Virus record (IMG/VR): IMGVR_UViG_3300013131_005142
Location: 1 to 34,065 of that record
Length of the DNA: 34,065 bases
Origin: a virus
Strand: one strand, 5' to 3'
Numbering within the stretch: the first letter of the stretch is position 1; each line of letters opens with the position of its first letter. Shown here in pieces: positions 14,274 through 22,556 of the stretch. A program made the position numbers and the translations under genes. Below the pieces are notes generated by a model. It worked only from the letters and a program-made list of their open reading frames with translations, did no database searches and was not told the origin of the DNA.

Positions 14274-14685
14274 ACGATGGACGTGTGATTTTGGATTTCG
14301 GCCACTTGCGACTAGCCTTGTCCATGATGCCATCCTGCAGACTGAGCGACACGGTGTTGCCACGATGATCCACCGCGATGGCATGCCCGCCGACATAGGC
14401 CATGCCTTCACACCCAGCCTCGATCATGACAGCCACCGATCCCGGGGCCAGAAACCGGCTGATTTGATGCTTGAACGCTGACGACTCTTCGCCGCGATCC
14501 TCGCCGGTCGGATCGTAGGCTGGCCAGCCGTCGCCAGCGCCGGCCATCAGGCAGTAACTCGGACGCTGGTCGGTTCCAGAGGTGGCCAGTGTCAGGCTCA
14601 TTTTACGCGCCCATGCGCCGAACTCCTCACGCTTGCTTTTACGCACGCGGAAGAAGTTAGTCCGTGCCCAGAATACGCTACTCAT
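14263..14685 (-). CDS. Hypothetical protein, 140 aa
   Basis: Starts MSSVFWARTNFFRVRKSKR with a basic N-terminus, then EEFGAWARKMSLTL, and later a compact region (GSVAVMIEAGCEGMAYVGGHA) ending in VSLSLQDGIM. The ATG at 14685 overlaps the SbcC-like stop by 8 bp. The pattern of a basic FRV stretch followed by a glycine-rich beta segment looks like a conserved phage or plasmid small protein, but no family name can be given with confidence. It belongs to the recombination operon by spacing. Confidence 0.7.
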   Translation of the reverse strand: MSSVFWARTNFFRVRKSKREEFGAWARKMSLTLATSGTDQRPSYCLMAGAGDGWPAYDPTGEDRGEESSAFKHQISRFLAPGSVAVMIEAGCEGMAYVGGHAIAVDHRGNTVSLSLQDGIMDKASRKWPKSKITRPSYGG

Positions 14686-17218
14686 GCTTGTTCAATGTCA
14701 GGACCTTCTCCATGGCCAGCGCCACTCTCGGGGAGTGATCGCACACCCAGATTTGCAGGTCCGTGTTCTTCAACCGCTGCTGCATGCTCGCCAGCAGATC
14801 CACCAGGCTTTCGATGCCCTCCTCGTCCAAATGGACGGTGGGTTCGTCCAGCACCAACAGCCCGACGTCCTTGACCAGCCACTGCTGCACGGCCATCAGG
14901 AACGACACGCACAGTCGCACCCGCTGCCCGCCAGACAGCTTGGCCATCGGCAACCGGACACCGTCCGGAGTATCGAGCCGGATGAACTGGTAGCTGACGT
15001 CCTCGTCCGGATCCGGCGTGATGGCGAAGTTAGCGTTCATCTCACGCAGGAACCCTTGGGTCAGCGTGGTCAGGTGCGCGAAGTGATGCTTGACCACCCG
15101 GGCCGGCAGGCCCGAGCCCAGCAACAGATCGCGCAGCGACCGCAACTGTTCCAGCAGCTTGGCCTTGCCTGCGTCGGCGCGCTGGCGCTTCTCCAGATCC
15201 GCCACCGTCTGCCGGGCGATCTCGACTTGTTTTTGCAGTTCCACGAGCGCGCCTTCCTGCTGCTTGCGCTTGTCCTGCCGCACTTGAAGCTCCAGTTCGA
15301 GGGCCTCCGACGTGGTTACCTGGAACTGCACCATCAACTGCTCCAGATGCGACGCCTTGGCCAGTTGGTAGGCGGCTTCAAACTCAGCCGCCAGCTTGGT
15401 TCGGCGCTGGACTGTCTGCTGCAGGTTGGTGGTCTCGTTCTGATACTGCTGACGGAACACTTTGGCCGCCGTCAGTTCCGCCTGCAGCGCATCAATGCCA
15501 GCTACGACCTTGGCAACTTCAATCGAAGCTCCGGCGGCCTTGTCCGCACCTTCCCGCAGCACATGGGCGCACTGTCCCATCGCTTCCGTGTGGGTTCGGG
15601 CCGTGGCCTGAAGAGCTTCGAGCCGCGTCTGCGTGCCGGCCACCAGACGCATCTTGGTCTGCAGATCATCCATGCCGGCCCGGAGTTGTTCCACTGGCCT
15701 GACGCCGGCAGTCTCCGCCAGATGCTTCTCTGCTTCCTGCAACCGCGCGACAAGCTCGGCCAGTAGCCGTTCGGCATCGGCATGTTGCACCTGCCACTTG
15801 CGTAGTGTTTGCTGATGCTCCTGCAGCGATCGCGATTGCTCCTGCACCTTCCGCCTTTGCTCTTGCGTCAGCCGGCGATGGTTTTCCAGACACTCGGCAC
15901 TAAGCGATTTTGGGTCGGCCAGCTTGATCCCACATTCCGGGCAGTCGTGACAGTTCTCCGAAACGCCGAGCCGCTCACGCATGCTCAGTGTCCGTTCCAT
16001 GAACTGCAGCACTCCGTGGTCGTGGTTCAAGCTGGTGGCGGCTGCCGATAATGCGTTTTCGTCAATCCCATCTTCATGCAGCTTCAGCAGGGCGGTGTTG
16101 GCCTGTTCCCGCAGGCCCGCTTGCCGAGCAACTTCGGTCTTCAACGAAGCGGCCTGGTTCTGCTGCAGGTTACGCAGCGAGGCGGACTGCAGTTCCTGCT
16201 CCAATGCCTTCCACGCCAGGTGCTGCTGCTCCTGCCAGACACGGGTATCGCTACCGCCAGTCATGCCAGCAAGCTCCTGCTGCCGCTGGGTAATCTCGAC
16301 CTGGACTTGTTGCAGGTCGGACGTTAGCTGCTGATGTCGGCGCCAGTCCCAGGCCAGATCTTCCAGCGCGGCCTTCAGCCGCAACTGCTCACTGATCCGC
16401 TGCTCCAGCAGCGCCACCGGAGACGGCGTCCCCGGCGAGCCGTCCAGCCACCTGGCCTGAGGCGCCTGCAGCAATGCCTGCAGCCCCTGCATCCGGCTCA
16501 TCTGCTCGCTGTCGGCCGCGGAAAGCTGCTGCGCCAGCGTGTCGCGGGTGGCCACCGCAGTTCGGCTGGTCTGCACCAGCCTGAGCATCGGCAGCAGATC
16601 AGGCGTCTGTCCCAGCGCTTCCAGTTCCAGGCTGCAACGGCCAGACATGGTGTCCAGGGTCCGCCGGGCTTCCAGCAGCGCCGGGGTAAGGTCAACGATG
16701 GTCTGCTCCAGCAGCCGCACCTGGTCGGCCACCATGCGCGCACGCTGTTCACAGTGCGCCAGGTTGAGCACCCGGATGAACATCTTGCGCCGCTCGGCGT
16801 AGTCTCCGAAGAGGATGCCCTCCAGCACGCCCTGCTTGATGAAGACGGCGGCGGAGATGGCCTTCTTGTCGGCGCCGAAGATCTCCTGCATCACCCGGTC
16901 AACATCCTTGGCCGCGCGGTAGGTCTTGCCGTCCCATTCGAGCGTGCGCTTGGGCGTGCTGCCCACCTGCCGGAAGATGACACCCTTGCGGCCGTTCTTC
17001 TCGAAGGTCAGTTCGCCCGAGCCGTTGCCTTCGAGATTACGGACGTAGGTGGGCGCGGGGTCGTCAGACTCGCCGGTCACCAGAAAGCTGAGCAGGTGCA
17101 GCAGCGTTGATTTGCCGCTGCCGTTTGGCCCAACCAGACCCACCACTGCGCCGTCGCAGTCGAAGTCAACCTTCGCATGGCGGCCGTAGTTGGCCGCCGT
17201 CAGTTTCTTGATTCGCAT
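14678..17218 (-). CDS. SbcC/Rad50-like recombination ATPase (T4 gp46 type)
   Basis: 846 aa SMC-like ATPase. Walker A is GPNGSGKST (30-38). Long coiled coil, rich in Gln, Glu and Leu, spans ~165-415. A zinc hook, CHDCPECG, with CPEC at 426-429, sits at the turn, and coiled coil returns over 440-690. The C-lobe has signature LSGGQ (761-765), Walker B LLVLDEP (787-793) and the switch His in CDHSP (828). Length and domain order are those of SbcC/Rad50 proteins. With SbcD/Mre11 it forms a nuclease that processes double-strand ends. In T4, gp46/gp47 resect ends for recombination-dependent replication and degrade host DNA. The ATG at 17218 lies inside the preceding small gene (53-bp overlap). Confidence 0.94.
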   Translation of the reverse strand: MRIKKLTAANYGRHAKVDFDCDGAVVGLVGPNGSGKSTLLHLLSFLVTGESDDPAPTYVRNLEGNGSGELTFEKNGRKGVIFRQVGSTPKRTLEWDGKTYRAAKDVDRVMQEIFGADKKAISAAVFIKQGVLEGILFGDYAERRKMFIRVLNLAHCEQRARMVADQVRLLEQTIVDLTPALLEARRTLDTMSGRCSLELEALGQTPDLLPMLRLVQTSRTAVATRDTLAQQLSAADSEQMSRMQGLQALLQAPQARWLDGSPGTPSPVALLEQRISEQLRLKAALEDLAWDWRRHQQLTSDLQQVQVEITQRQQELAGMTGGSDTRVWQEQQHLAWKALEQELQSASLRNLQQNQAASLKTEVARQAGLREQANTALLKLHEDGIDENALSAAATSLNHDHGVLQFMERTLSMRERLGVSENCHDCPECGIKLADPKSLSAECLENHRRLTQEQRRKVQEQSRSLQEHQQTLRKWQVQHADAERLLAELVARLQEAEKHLAETAGVRPVEQLRAGMDDLQTKMRLVAGTQTRLEALQATARTHTEAMGQCAHVLREGADKAAGASIEVAKVVAGIDALQAELTAAKVFRQQYQNETTNLQQTVQRRTKLAAEFEAAYQLAKASHLEQLMVQFQVTTSEALELELQVRQDKRKQQEGALVELQKQVEIARQTVADLEKRQRADAGKAKLLEQLRSLRDLLLGSGLPARVVKHHFAHLTTLTQGFLREMNANFAITPDPDEDVSYQFIRLDTPDGVRLPMAKLSGGQRVRLCVSFLMAVQQWLVKDVGLLVLDEPTVHLDEEGIESLVDLLASMQQRLKNTDLQIWVCDHSPRVALAMEKVLTLNKHE

Positions 17219-17468
17219 GTTTCAGTTTCTTGAACTTGTCGCCAGCACACCGGAACCAGCAGGCCTGTCCGTCCTCGACGATTTCGATGCGGCACTGCCG
17301 TAGCCCGTCTCCCATGAACGAGCAGCGCATTACTCGGCCCGCGCAGATCTGCATGGCCTGCTGCTGCTCATCCTCATCGAGGACGTAAAAACCAAACGCC
17401 TCCACCGACCGCCCTGCTGCCGGCTCATCGGGATGAACCAGCAGCAGGGAACAGGGTGAGGTCACCAT
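17166..17468 (-). CDS. Small hypothetical protein between SbcD- and SbcC-like genes, 100 aa
   Basis: Starts MVTSPCSLLLVHPDEPAAG, with GGAT about 6 nt before the ATG. It contains an alternating region (FGFYVLDEDEQQQAMQICAG, CRIEIVEDGQACWFRC) consistent with a small beta sheet, then a basic end (DKFKKLKHAN). It overlaps the SbcC-like start by 53 bp and follows the SbcD-like stop by 74 bp. Several Cys residues are present but form no clear metal motif. Unknown family. Confidence 0.62.
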   Translation of the reverse strand: MVTSPCSLLLVHPDEPAAGRSVEAFGFYVLDEDEQQQAMQICAGRVMRCSFMGDGLRQCRIEIVEDGQACWFRCAGDKFKKLKHANQETDGGQLRPPCEG

Positions 17469-17542
17469 GGCATCCTACATCCACAGCGCGTGCGGAAACA
17501 CGTTCCGTTCACGCTGCAGCCGGCATGCCTGCTGGCTGGGTG

Positions 17543-18652
17543 TCATGCCGCAGCCTGGATCTCGCGCAGCCGCCGGTCCACAAAGCCGGACAGCACCGAC
17601 GCAGGATTGTTGTCAGCCCGGACGAGTCCAGCGGCCACTGCGTAGAGATCCGGATCGTCGCCCACCATGTCTCGCAGGATCAGTTCCGGATTGATGTCGG
17701 CGGCTTCAGCCGGCTCTGGCAGCGACGTGTCACGGCGAACTCCCGGCTGAGTCAGCCGGGGTTCCAGTCGCAGCACAAACCGGTCTGGGTTCAGTTCCTG
17801 CAGAAGGGCGGGCTGCAACTCCGGCACCGAAGCGTCATAGCTGACGTGGATCACCGGCGGACGTCCCGTGCTGCTGGCCTTGGTGACCAGCGCAGTTATG
17901 TCCTCCAGCCGGTTGACCTCGGCCCGGAGCACAGGCCGGGTGGCAATGGGGTGCAGGGTGAACTCGATGCGTCCGGTTTCCGGGACCGCAAGCTCCACCC
18001 AGTGTTTCTGATCGGGTTCCGACGCCGAATTTGATTCCGTCGATCCAGGGTATCCGACCAGCACATCGCCCACATAGCGCAGGTCGGTGATGTGGATGTC
18101 GCCCAACAATACCGCACGAGCTTTTGCCAGCGGCAGGTCGGCAATGTGCAGGGCCGAAGCACTCTCGAAGTTGATGAACTCCACGACGGCCTGATGGCAC
18201 ATGATGATGTCCATCTGAGCCGGAAACGGATGGGCCAGGAACTTCTCCTTGGCCAAATGCCCGACGCCGTGAATACGAATACCAGCTATCGACGCGGTCG
18301 CGCCGTCAAGCAGCCCAATACCTCCCGGCGAGTTGTTGGGATTCACCACATGTATCCAGTGGTGCTCATCCAACGCCCGGTCATGGTTGCCTGGAATCAC
18401 CAGCATCATCATCTGCTGCGCCACCAGCCAGGTGTGCATGCGCTGGACATCCGCCATTGTGTCCGCACCGGGCCGGTTGCTATGCAGAAGGTCACCGGTG
18501 TTGAGCACCAGTCTGATGCCCTGTTTGTAGATGTCCGCCAGTGCGCTCTCCAGCGCCAGGCTGAAGTCCTGCTGGCGACGGGCCAATCCGTATTGCCGAT
18601 ACCCGAGATGCGTGTCGCTCAGACAGGCCACACGTTTGCTTGTTGTGCTCAT
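17543..18652 (-). CDS. SbcD/Mre11-like nuclease (T4 gp47 type)
   Basis: 369 aa from ATG 18652; a TTG at 18658 is an alternative start. Calcineurin-like phosphoesterase motifs are in order: SDTHLG (D13/H15), LNTGDLLH (D54), GNHD (88-91), CHQ (H153) and LLGDIHI (D185/H187). The final motif usually reads GHxH; here it reads GDIH, which still supplies the second His. The C-terminal ~150 residues would form the capping domain. Mre11/SbcD supplies the nuclease activity of the complex with SbcC/Rad50, encoded just downstream. The ATG is 2 nt after the stop of the small Cys-rich gene, in a tightly packed operon. Confidence 0.93.
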   Translation of the reverse strand: MSTTSKRVACLSDTHLGYRQYGLARRQQDFSLALESALADIYKQGIRLVLNTGDLLHSNRPGADTMADVQRMHTWLVAQQMMMLVIPGNHDRALDEHHWIHVVNPNNSPGGIGLLDGATASIAGIRIHGVGHLAKEKFLAHPFPAQMDIIMCHQAVVEFINFESASALHIADLPLAKARAVLLGDIHITDLRYVGDVLVGYPGSTESNSASEPDQKHWVELAVPETGRIEFTLHPIATRPVLRAEVNRLEDITALVTKASSTGRPPVIHVSYDASVPELQPALLQELNPDRFVLRLEPRLTQPGVRRDTSLPEPAEAADINPELILRDMVGDDPDLYAVAAGLVRADNNPASVLSGFVDRRLREIQAAA

Positions 18653-18654
18653 GC

Positions 18655-18876
18655 TCAATCCACCAGTCGAATCATTCCCTTGCGCACCTGGATGTCACAG
18701 CAACAGCACCAGGTCTTCTCCACCGGCGCCGTCCACTGCACCTGGAACATCTGCCCAGGGCAGCCTTCGATGTTGCACGGTTTCAACTTGCCCGTGGTCT
18801 CACCACGGGACTTGCCGTCACGTCCCAGCACCGGTGTCCCCCTGGACTTCCACGGCTGTTGTTCTACACCAGGCAT
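18655..18876 (-). CDS. Small Cys-rich, probably zinc-binding protein, 73 aa
   Basis: The start is placed at ATG 18876 (MPGVEQQPWKSRG); a longer frame reaches 18933 but is fully inside the neighbour. The C-terminal half has CNIEGCPG and WCCCC, giving a C-x4-C plus Cys-cluster arrangement typical of a zinc ribbon. It overlaps the upstream gene by 59 bp and ends 2 nt before the SbcD-like ATG. Role unknown; zinc binding is inferred from the spacing of cysteines. Confidence 0.58.
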   Translation of the reverse strand: MPGVEQQPWKSRGTPVLGRDGKSRGETTGKLKPCNIEGCPGQMFQVQWTAPVEKTWCCCCDIQVRKGMIRLVD

Positions 18877-19174
18877 ACTCGATTGGGATTTTGTCGTTGC
18901 CGCTGTCGCCGGACTTGCCGGCCAGCTTGCCATTCAGCGCCTCTTCCAGCCGGTGCGTGCAGGCGTGGCCGACGGCCATCGCGCTGCGCTCGCCGGTGAG
19001 GACGTTCTCGAAACATACCACCGCCTCCACGCCACGGTTCTTGCGCCATTTTTCAAACTGCTCGTGCAACGTCTTGTCGAACAAAGTCAGCAATTTATCC
19101 CACGTCACTTCACGGGCTGATCCCGTTGTCGGCGCAGTCGGCGCCTCCGGCTTGCTTTTACGTCGTCTGCTCAT
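18818..19174 (-). CDS. Hypothetical protein, 118 aa
   Basis: Starts MSRRRKSKPEAPTAPTTG, a basic Pro/Thr-rich leader, followed by an amphipathic helix (WDKLLTLFDKTLHEQFEKW) and a mixed region (RGVEAVVCFENVLTGERSA). The ATG at 19174 overlaps the ligase TGA by 4 bp. The N-terminus suits nucleic-acid binding, but no domain was recognised. The 3' end overlaps the Cys-rich gene. Confidence 0.68.
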   Translation of the reverse strand: MSRRRKSKPEAPTAPTTGSAREVTWDKLLTLFDKTLHEQFEKWRKNRGVEAVVCFENVLTGERSAMAVGHACTHRLEEALNGKLAGKSGDSGNDKIPIEYAWCRTTAVEVQGDTGAGT

Positions 19175-21189
19175 GACTTCAACATCTCCAGGAACTCAGC
19201 CTCGGTCAGGATACGGATACCCTGCTTGCGCGCCTTGTCCAACTTGCTGCCAGCTTCTTCGCCGGCCACCAGCATGGTGGTCTTGCCGCTGACACTACCG
19301 GACGTCCGGCCGCCAAGCTCTTCAACCCGGCTGCGCGCGACATCGCGCTCCATGCTTTCCAGCGTGCCCGTGAACACCACCAACTGTCCGCTGAACGGAC
19401 CGGCAGCTTCCTTCTCGGAATAGGTGCTGGACTTGAGCGATACTCCAGCCTCCGCCAGCCGTCCGATCATGGCGTGCCGCGGACCATCGGCAAACCAAGC
19501 CTTCAAGGCCTGGAAGTCAACCTTGCCCATGCCGGGCAGGCTGGTGTTCTCGTCCACGGCCTTGATCAACGCCAGCAGGTCGGGAAACCGACGTGCCAAC
19601 TTCTTCCCGATCGTGTTGCCGATCCGGGGAATGCAGAGGCCGGTCAGCACCGCCTGCATGCCGCGGCTCTTGCTGGCGTCCCGTTCAGACACGAAGTTGG
19701 CGATCTTCTTGTCTCCCATACCGGCGAGCAGCGCCAGCCTGTCCGGCAGGGTTTCGCGATAGAGGTCCGCCGGCTCGCGCACGTTCAGTTCACGCACCAG
19801 CTTCTCCACCATTCCCGGACCAACCGCCTCCAGGTCCATGGCCTCTTTGCTGCACCATTTCTCCAGTCGGCCGATAATCTGCGCCTCACAGTGATAGTTG
19901 ACGCAGGTCAGCGCCACACCGGCTTCACCGTCGTCGTTATGGCGCCGTTCCACTGCGCCGCCGCAGACCGGACATTTGTCGGGCGTGGCTGTGGGCACCC
20001 GTTTGGGATGCTTGTGCGTTACGGCCAGGACATACGGAATGATCTCGCCGGCTTTCTCGATCAGCACGGTGTCCCCAACCGCCAGGTCGAGCGCCTTGAT
20101 CATGTCGAAGTTGTGCAGCGACGCCCGACGGATGGTGGTGCCAGCCAGTTCGACTGGATTCAGTTCTGCCACAGGCGTCAACGCACCCAGCCGGCCCACT
20201 TGGATGGTGATGCCGTTCAACTGCGTCTCCGCGCGCTCTGCCTGATATTTGAATGCGAACGCCCAGCGCGGCGCCTTGTCGTGCGCTCCCAGCTTTTTGC
20301 GCAACGCAAGGTTGTTGACCTTGATGACCGCGCCATCGGTAGGGAATGGCAGTTCCGACCGCCACACGTCGTTGAACTTGATCACCAAGTCGGCCAGTGT
20401 CTGCACATCCCGGGCATACCAGTCGCGCAGCGAACTGAAACCCGCCGCCTTGAACCAGAGTTTCTGCTCGGCATAGGTGGCGAACTCCATCGATGAGTCT
20501 GGCAGCGTGTAGGGCACGAACCGCAACGGAACCTTGGCAGTCTCTCGGCTGTCGCTGCGCATCACGGCGCCGACGGCGGCGTTGCGTGGATTGGCCATGG
20601 GCTGCTCACCGGCCGCAACCCGCCGGCCGTTCCAGGCGTCGAAGTCCGCCCGTTCGATAAATGCTTCGCCCCGCACATCCACCCGGGAGGGAATCTGTCC
20701 ATCGCGCAGCTTCAGCGGCACATCGCCAATGGTCATTACCGCCGCGGTCACATCTTCACCGACCGCGCCATCTCCGCGTGTTGTGGCGCGCACCAGGTTA
20801 CCCTGCTCGTAAGTCAGGTTGATGCTGAGTCCGTCCACTTTCGGCTCCAGCACCCAGTCGGTGTCGCCATTGTCCAGCAGCGCTTCCAGCCGGCGGACCA
20901 GCACCTCCACCTCGAAGATGTTGTCGAGACTCAGCATCGGCTGCGCATGCGGCACCTGCAGGCGGTCGCCGGTCAGGCAAGAGCCGACCCGCCGGGAGGG
21001 CGAGTTGGGCAGCGCCAGCGTCGGGTGCACGGCCTCAAACTCCAGCAGCCGGCGAATAAGCTCGTCATAAACTGCATCCGGATCGGTCGGCTGGTTCAAG
21101 ACGTGGTAGGCGTGGTCGAGTTCGTTGATCTGTTGGACCAGCGCCCAGTAGTCGCTCACGGTCATGGTTTTCAAAACGGTAAAGCTCAT
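19171..21189 (-). CDS. ligA: NAD+-dependent DNA ligase
   Basis: 672 aa from ATG 21189, close to the 671 aa of E. coli LigA. A GTG at 21210 is in frame, but 21189 gives the usual 4-bp overlap. Domain Ia: ELDHAYHVLNQPTDPDAVYDEL region for NAD binding. HAQPMLSLDNIF and EPKVDGLSI carry the adenylated Lys (about K117). The OB fold and zinc finger follow (CPVCGGAVERR, then TCVNYHCEAQ). Helix-hairpin-helix repeats and a complete C-terminal BRCT domain (from GPFSGQLVVFTGTLE to the end) close the protein. It seals nicks, including Okazaki junctions. The complete domain set suggests an active enzyme. Phages more often use ATP-dependent ligases, though NAD-dependent ones are known. Confidence 0.96.
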   Translation of the reverse strand: MSFTVLKTMTVSDYWALVQQINELDHAYHVLNQPTDPDAVYDELIRRLLEFEAVHPTLALPNSPSRRVGSCLTGDRLQVPHAQPMLSLDNIFEVEVLVRRLEALLDNGDTDWVLEPKVDGLSINLTYEQGNLVRATTRGDGAVGEDVTAAVMTIGDVPLKLRDGQIPSRVDVRGEAFIERADFDAWNGRRVAAGEQPMANPRNAAVGAVMRSDSRETAKVPLRFVPYTLPDSSMEFATYAEQKLWFKAAGFSSLRDWYARDVQTLADLVIKFNDVWRSELPFPTDGAVIKVNNLALRKKLGAHDKAPRWAFAFKYQAERAETQLNGITIQVGRLGALTPVAELNPVELAGTTIRRASLHNFDMIKALDLAVGDTVLIEKAGEIIPYVLAVTHKHPKRVPTATPDKCPVCGGAVERRHNDDGEAGVALTCVNYHCEAQIIGRLEKWCSKEAMDLEAVGPGMVEKLVRELNVREPADLYRETLPDRLALLAGMGDKKIANFVSERDASKSRGMQAVLTGLCIPRIGNTIGKKLARRFPDLLALIKAVDENTSLPGMGKVDFQALKAWFADGPRHAMIGRLAEAGVSLKSSTYSEKEAAGPFSGQLVVFTGTLESMERDVARSRVEELGGRTSGSVSGKTTMLVAGEEAGSKLDKARKQGIRILTEAEFLEMLKS

Positions 21190-21710
21190 GCTTGGTCGAA
21201 AGGAAGACACGGTGCCGGCATCTCTGCACTCAACGTGTAGGATTTCATGATGATACGGGCGGAAGACGCGTGCAGGTCCACCGGCCCAAACTCGGGAAAG
21301 TCATTCTCCCGACTGACGTGTTCGGCGGAGATGGCGAACCGGGCCATCACCACATCCAGGCGCTTCCAGAGGTCTGGCTCCGTGCTGCGCCGGTATTCAC
21401 CTGTGATGGTCTTGACCAATGACTCCCGGTCAGATCGCCACAGGACGGTTTTGCGGAAATAGATTTGGTGCGGCTCGACGTTCAGCGCCAGCCGGCCAAG
21501 TTCGGCGCACATCAGCAGGCCCTCGATCAGGGCCGTCAACTCCATCCGTTCGACGGAGGTGCCGGACTGTCCGCCCATCCGGAACATCTTGCGTCCGGTG
21601 GCGTTTTCGATGGCCGTCGCGGCCCATCCGCCATACCCGTCTGGATGGCCAGACCCGTCGGTGAAAACCGAGTAGTCCAATGGAATCTTGCTGGAATTTG
21701 AATCACTCAC
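21186..21710 (-). CDS. RNase H-like protein
   Basis: 174 aa, with the start taken as GTG 21710, which gives a GTGA overlap with the previous stop. RNase HI-type motifs are present: YSVFTDGSG (first Asp), ERMELTALIEGL (Glu), WRSDRESLVK (Asp) and FGPVDLHASSAR (last Asp). The His-containing loop before the last Asp in E. coli RNase HI is not evident; the place reads SRENDFPEF. Four acidic residues suffice for the two-metal site, so activity is likely. It would remove RNA primers on the lagging strand, and it is encoded directly before DNA ligase, which finishes that process. Confidence 0.85.
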   Translation of the reverse strand: MSDSNSSKIPLDYSVFTDGSGHPDGYGGWAATAIENATGRKMFRMGGQSGTSVERMELTALIEGLLMCAELGRLALNVEPHQIYFRKTVLWRSDRESLVKTITGEYRRSTEPDLWKRLDVVMARFAISAEHVSRENDFPEFGPVDLHASSARIIMKSYTLSAEMPAPCLPFDQA

Positions 21711-21973
21711 TTGGCGGGGTGCCACTCCACGAGGTTGTCTTCCGTCAGCGAAGTCCAGGTCACTATCGCTGTGAAATTTCTGAGCGGGCCGGAAGAATTT
21801 ACGGACAGGTCCAAATGCGGGCTGTCATGCCACGCCGCGCGCAACTGTGTTCGGGCGGCCTCCACCAGCCTGGCTTTACTCGGCCGATCAGTATCCGGCA
21901 GCGCAACCAGCAACTGCAACACCACACCCAGGCGCTGTGAACCCAGGACAAACCGACAGTCGTAGTTCTTCAT
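21707..21973 (-). CDS. Small hypothetical protein, 88 aa
   Basis: Starts MKNYDCRFVLGSQRLGVVL, apparently a beta-alpha-beta small fold with the end FTAIVTWTSLTEDNLVEWH. The ATG at 21973 shares its A with the upstream TGA (TGATG), and the stop overlaps the RNase H-like GTG start. Coupled translation is likely. No family was recognised. Confidence 0.68.
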   Translation of the reverse strand: MKNYDCRFVLGSQRLGVVLQLLVALPDTDRPSKARLVEAARTQLRAAWHDSPHLDLSVNSSGPLRNFTAIVTWTSLTEDNLVEWHPAK

Positions 21974-22551
21974 CAGGTCCGCGGTGCCAATTCCTCCAAC
22001 TCGCCCTCCGCAGAAGGCGGTTCAACGGCCAGCGCGGCGATTGCCGACGGCCCAGGCGCCAAGGCGAGTGGTGGCGTGTCCGTCAACTTGCTGGTGTCGG
22101 CCTGCAGCTTGTCCAGCATGCGGCGCAGCAGCGTCTGCATCTGCGATGTAGCTGCCTCTCTGGCCTGCAGCACGGCCCCGTCTTTGGTGCGACCCAGACC
22201 GCCAGAGCACGAGATGGTGACTGACCGGCTCGCCAGTTCACCCTTTCGACCGACAATCGTCAGATGGATCTTGAACTCCAAGTCCTCATCATCCAGATCA
22301 CCCCTCACCGGCGGCGGTTCTGCTGGCGCAACTGGTGGCGACGGTGGTTCGGCCTGGCCTTCCACAGAAGGAGGCCGACCAGCAAAGAACTCGCTTCGAG
22401 TTTCTGCTGGCAAAGGCCGTGCCTGCCGGCTTGAATTGGTCACCCCGGGCGCTCCGGCTGGTGTATCCCCCTGCGGGCTGGCGGGCGCGGTCGGACTGGT
22501 TTCCGGGTCGGTGGTTGCTGGCGCGCTGGGCGCTGTTACATCATCCGGCAT
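21973..22551 (-). CDS. Hypothetical protein with Pro/Ala-rich N-terminus, 192 aa
   Basis: The first ~85 residues are a disordered Pro/Ala/Thr/Ser-rich segment (MPDDVTAPSAPATTDPETS). Residues ~85-150 are more ordered (DLEFKIHLTIVGRKGELASR, TISCSGGLG, then a basic helix), and the end is again Pro/Glu rich. It is the first gene of the 22-kb minus-strand run; its ATG lies 5 bp from the divergent terminase ATG, so its promoter must lie inside the terminase gene. Function unknown. Confidence 0.66.
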   Translation of the reverse strand: MPDDVTAPSAPATTDPETSPTAPASPQGDTPAGAPGVTNSSRQARPLPAETRSEFFAGRPPSVEGQAEPPSPPVAPAEPPPVRGDLDDEDLEFKIHLTIVGRKGELASRSVTISCSGGLGRTKDGAVLQAREAATSQMQTLLRRMLDKLQADTSKLTDTPPLALAPGPSAIAALAVEPPSAEGELEELAPRT

Positions 22552-22556
22552 AACTC

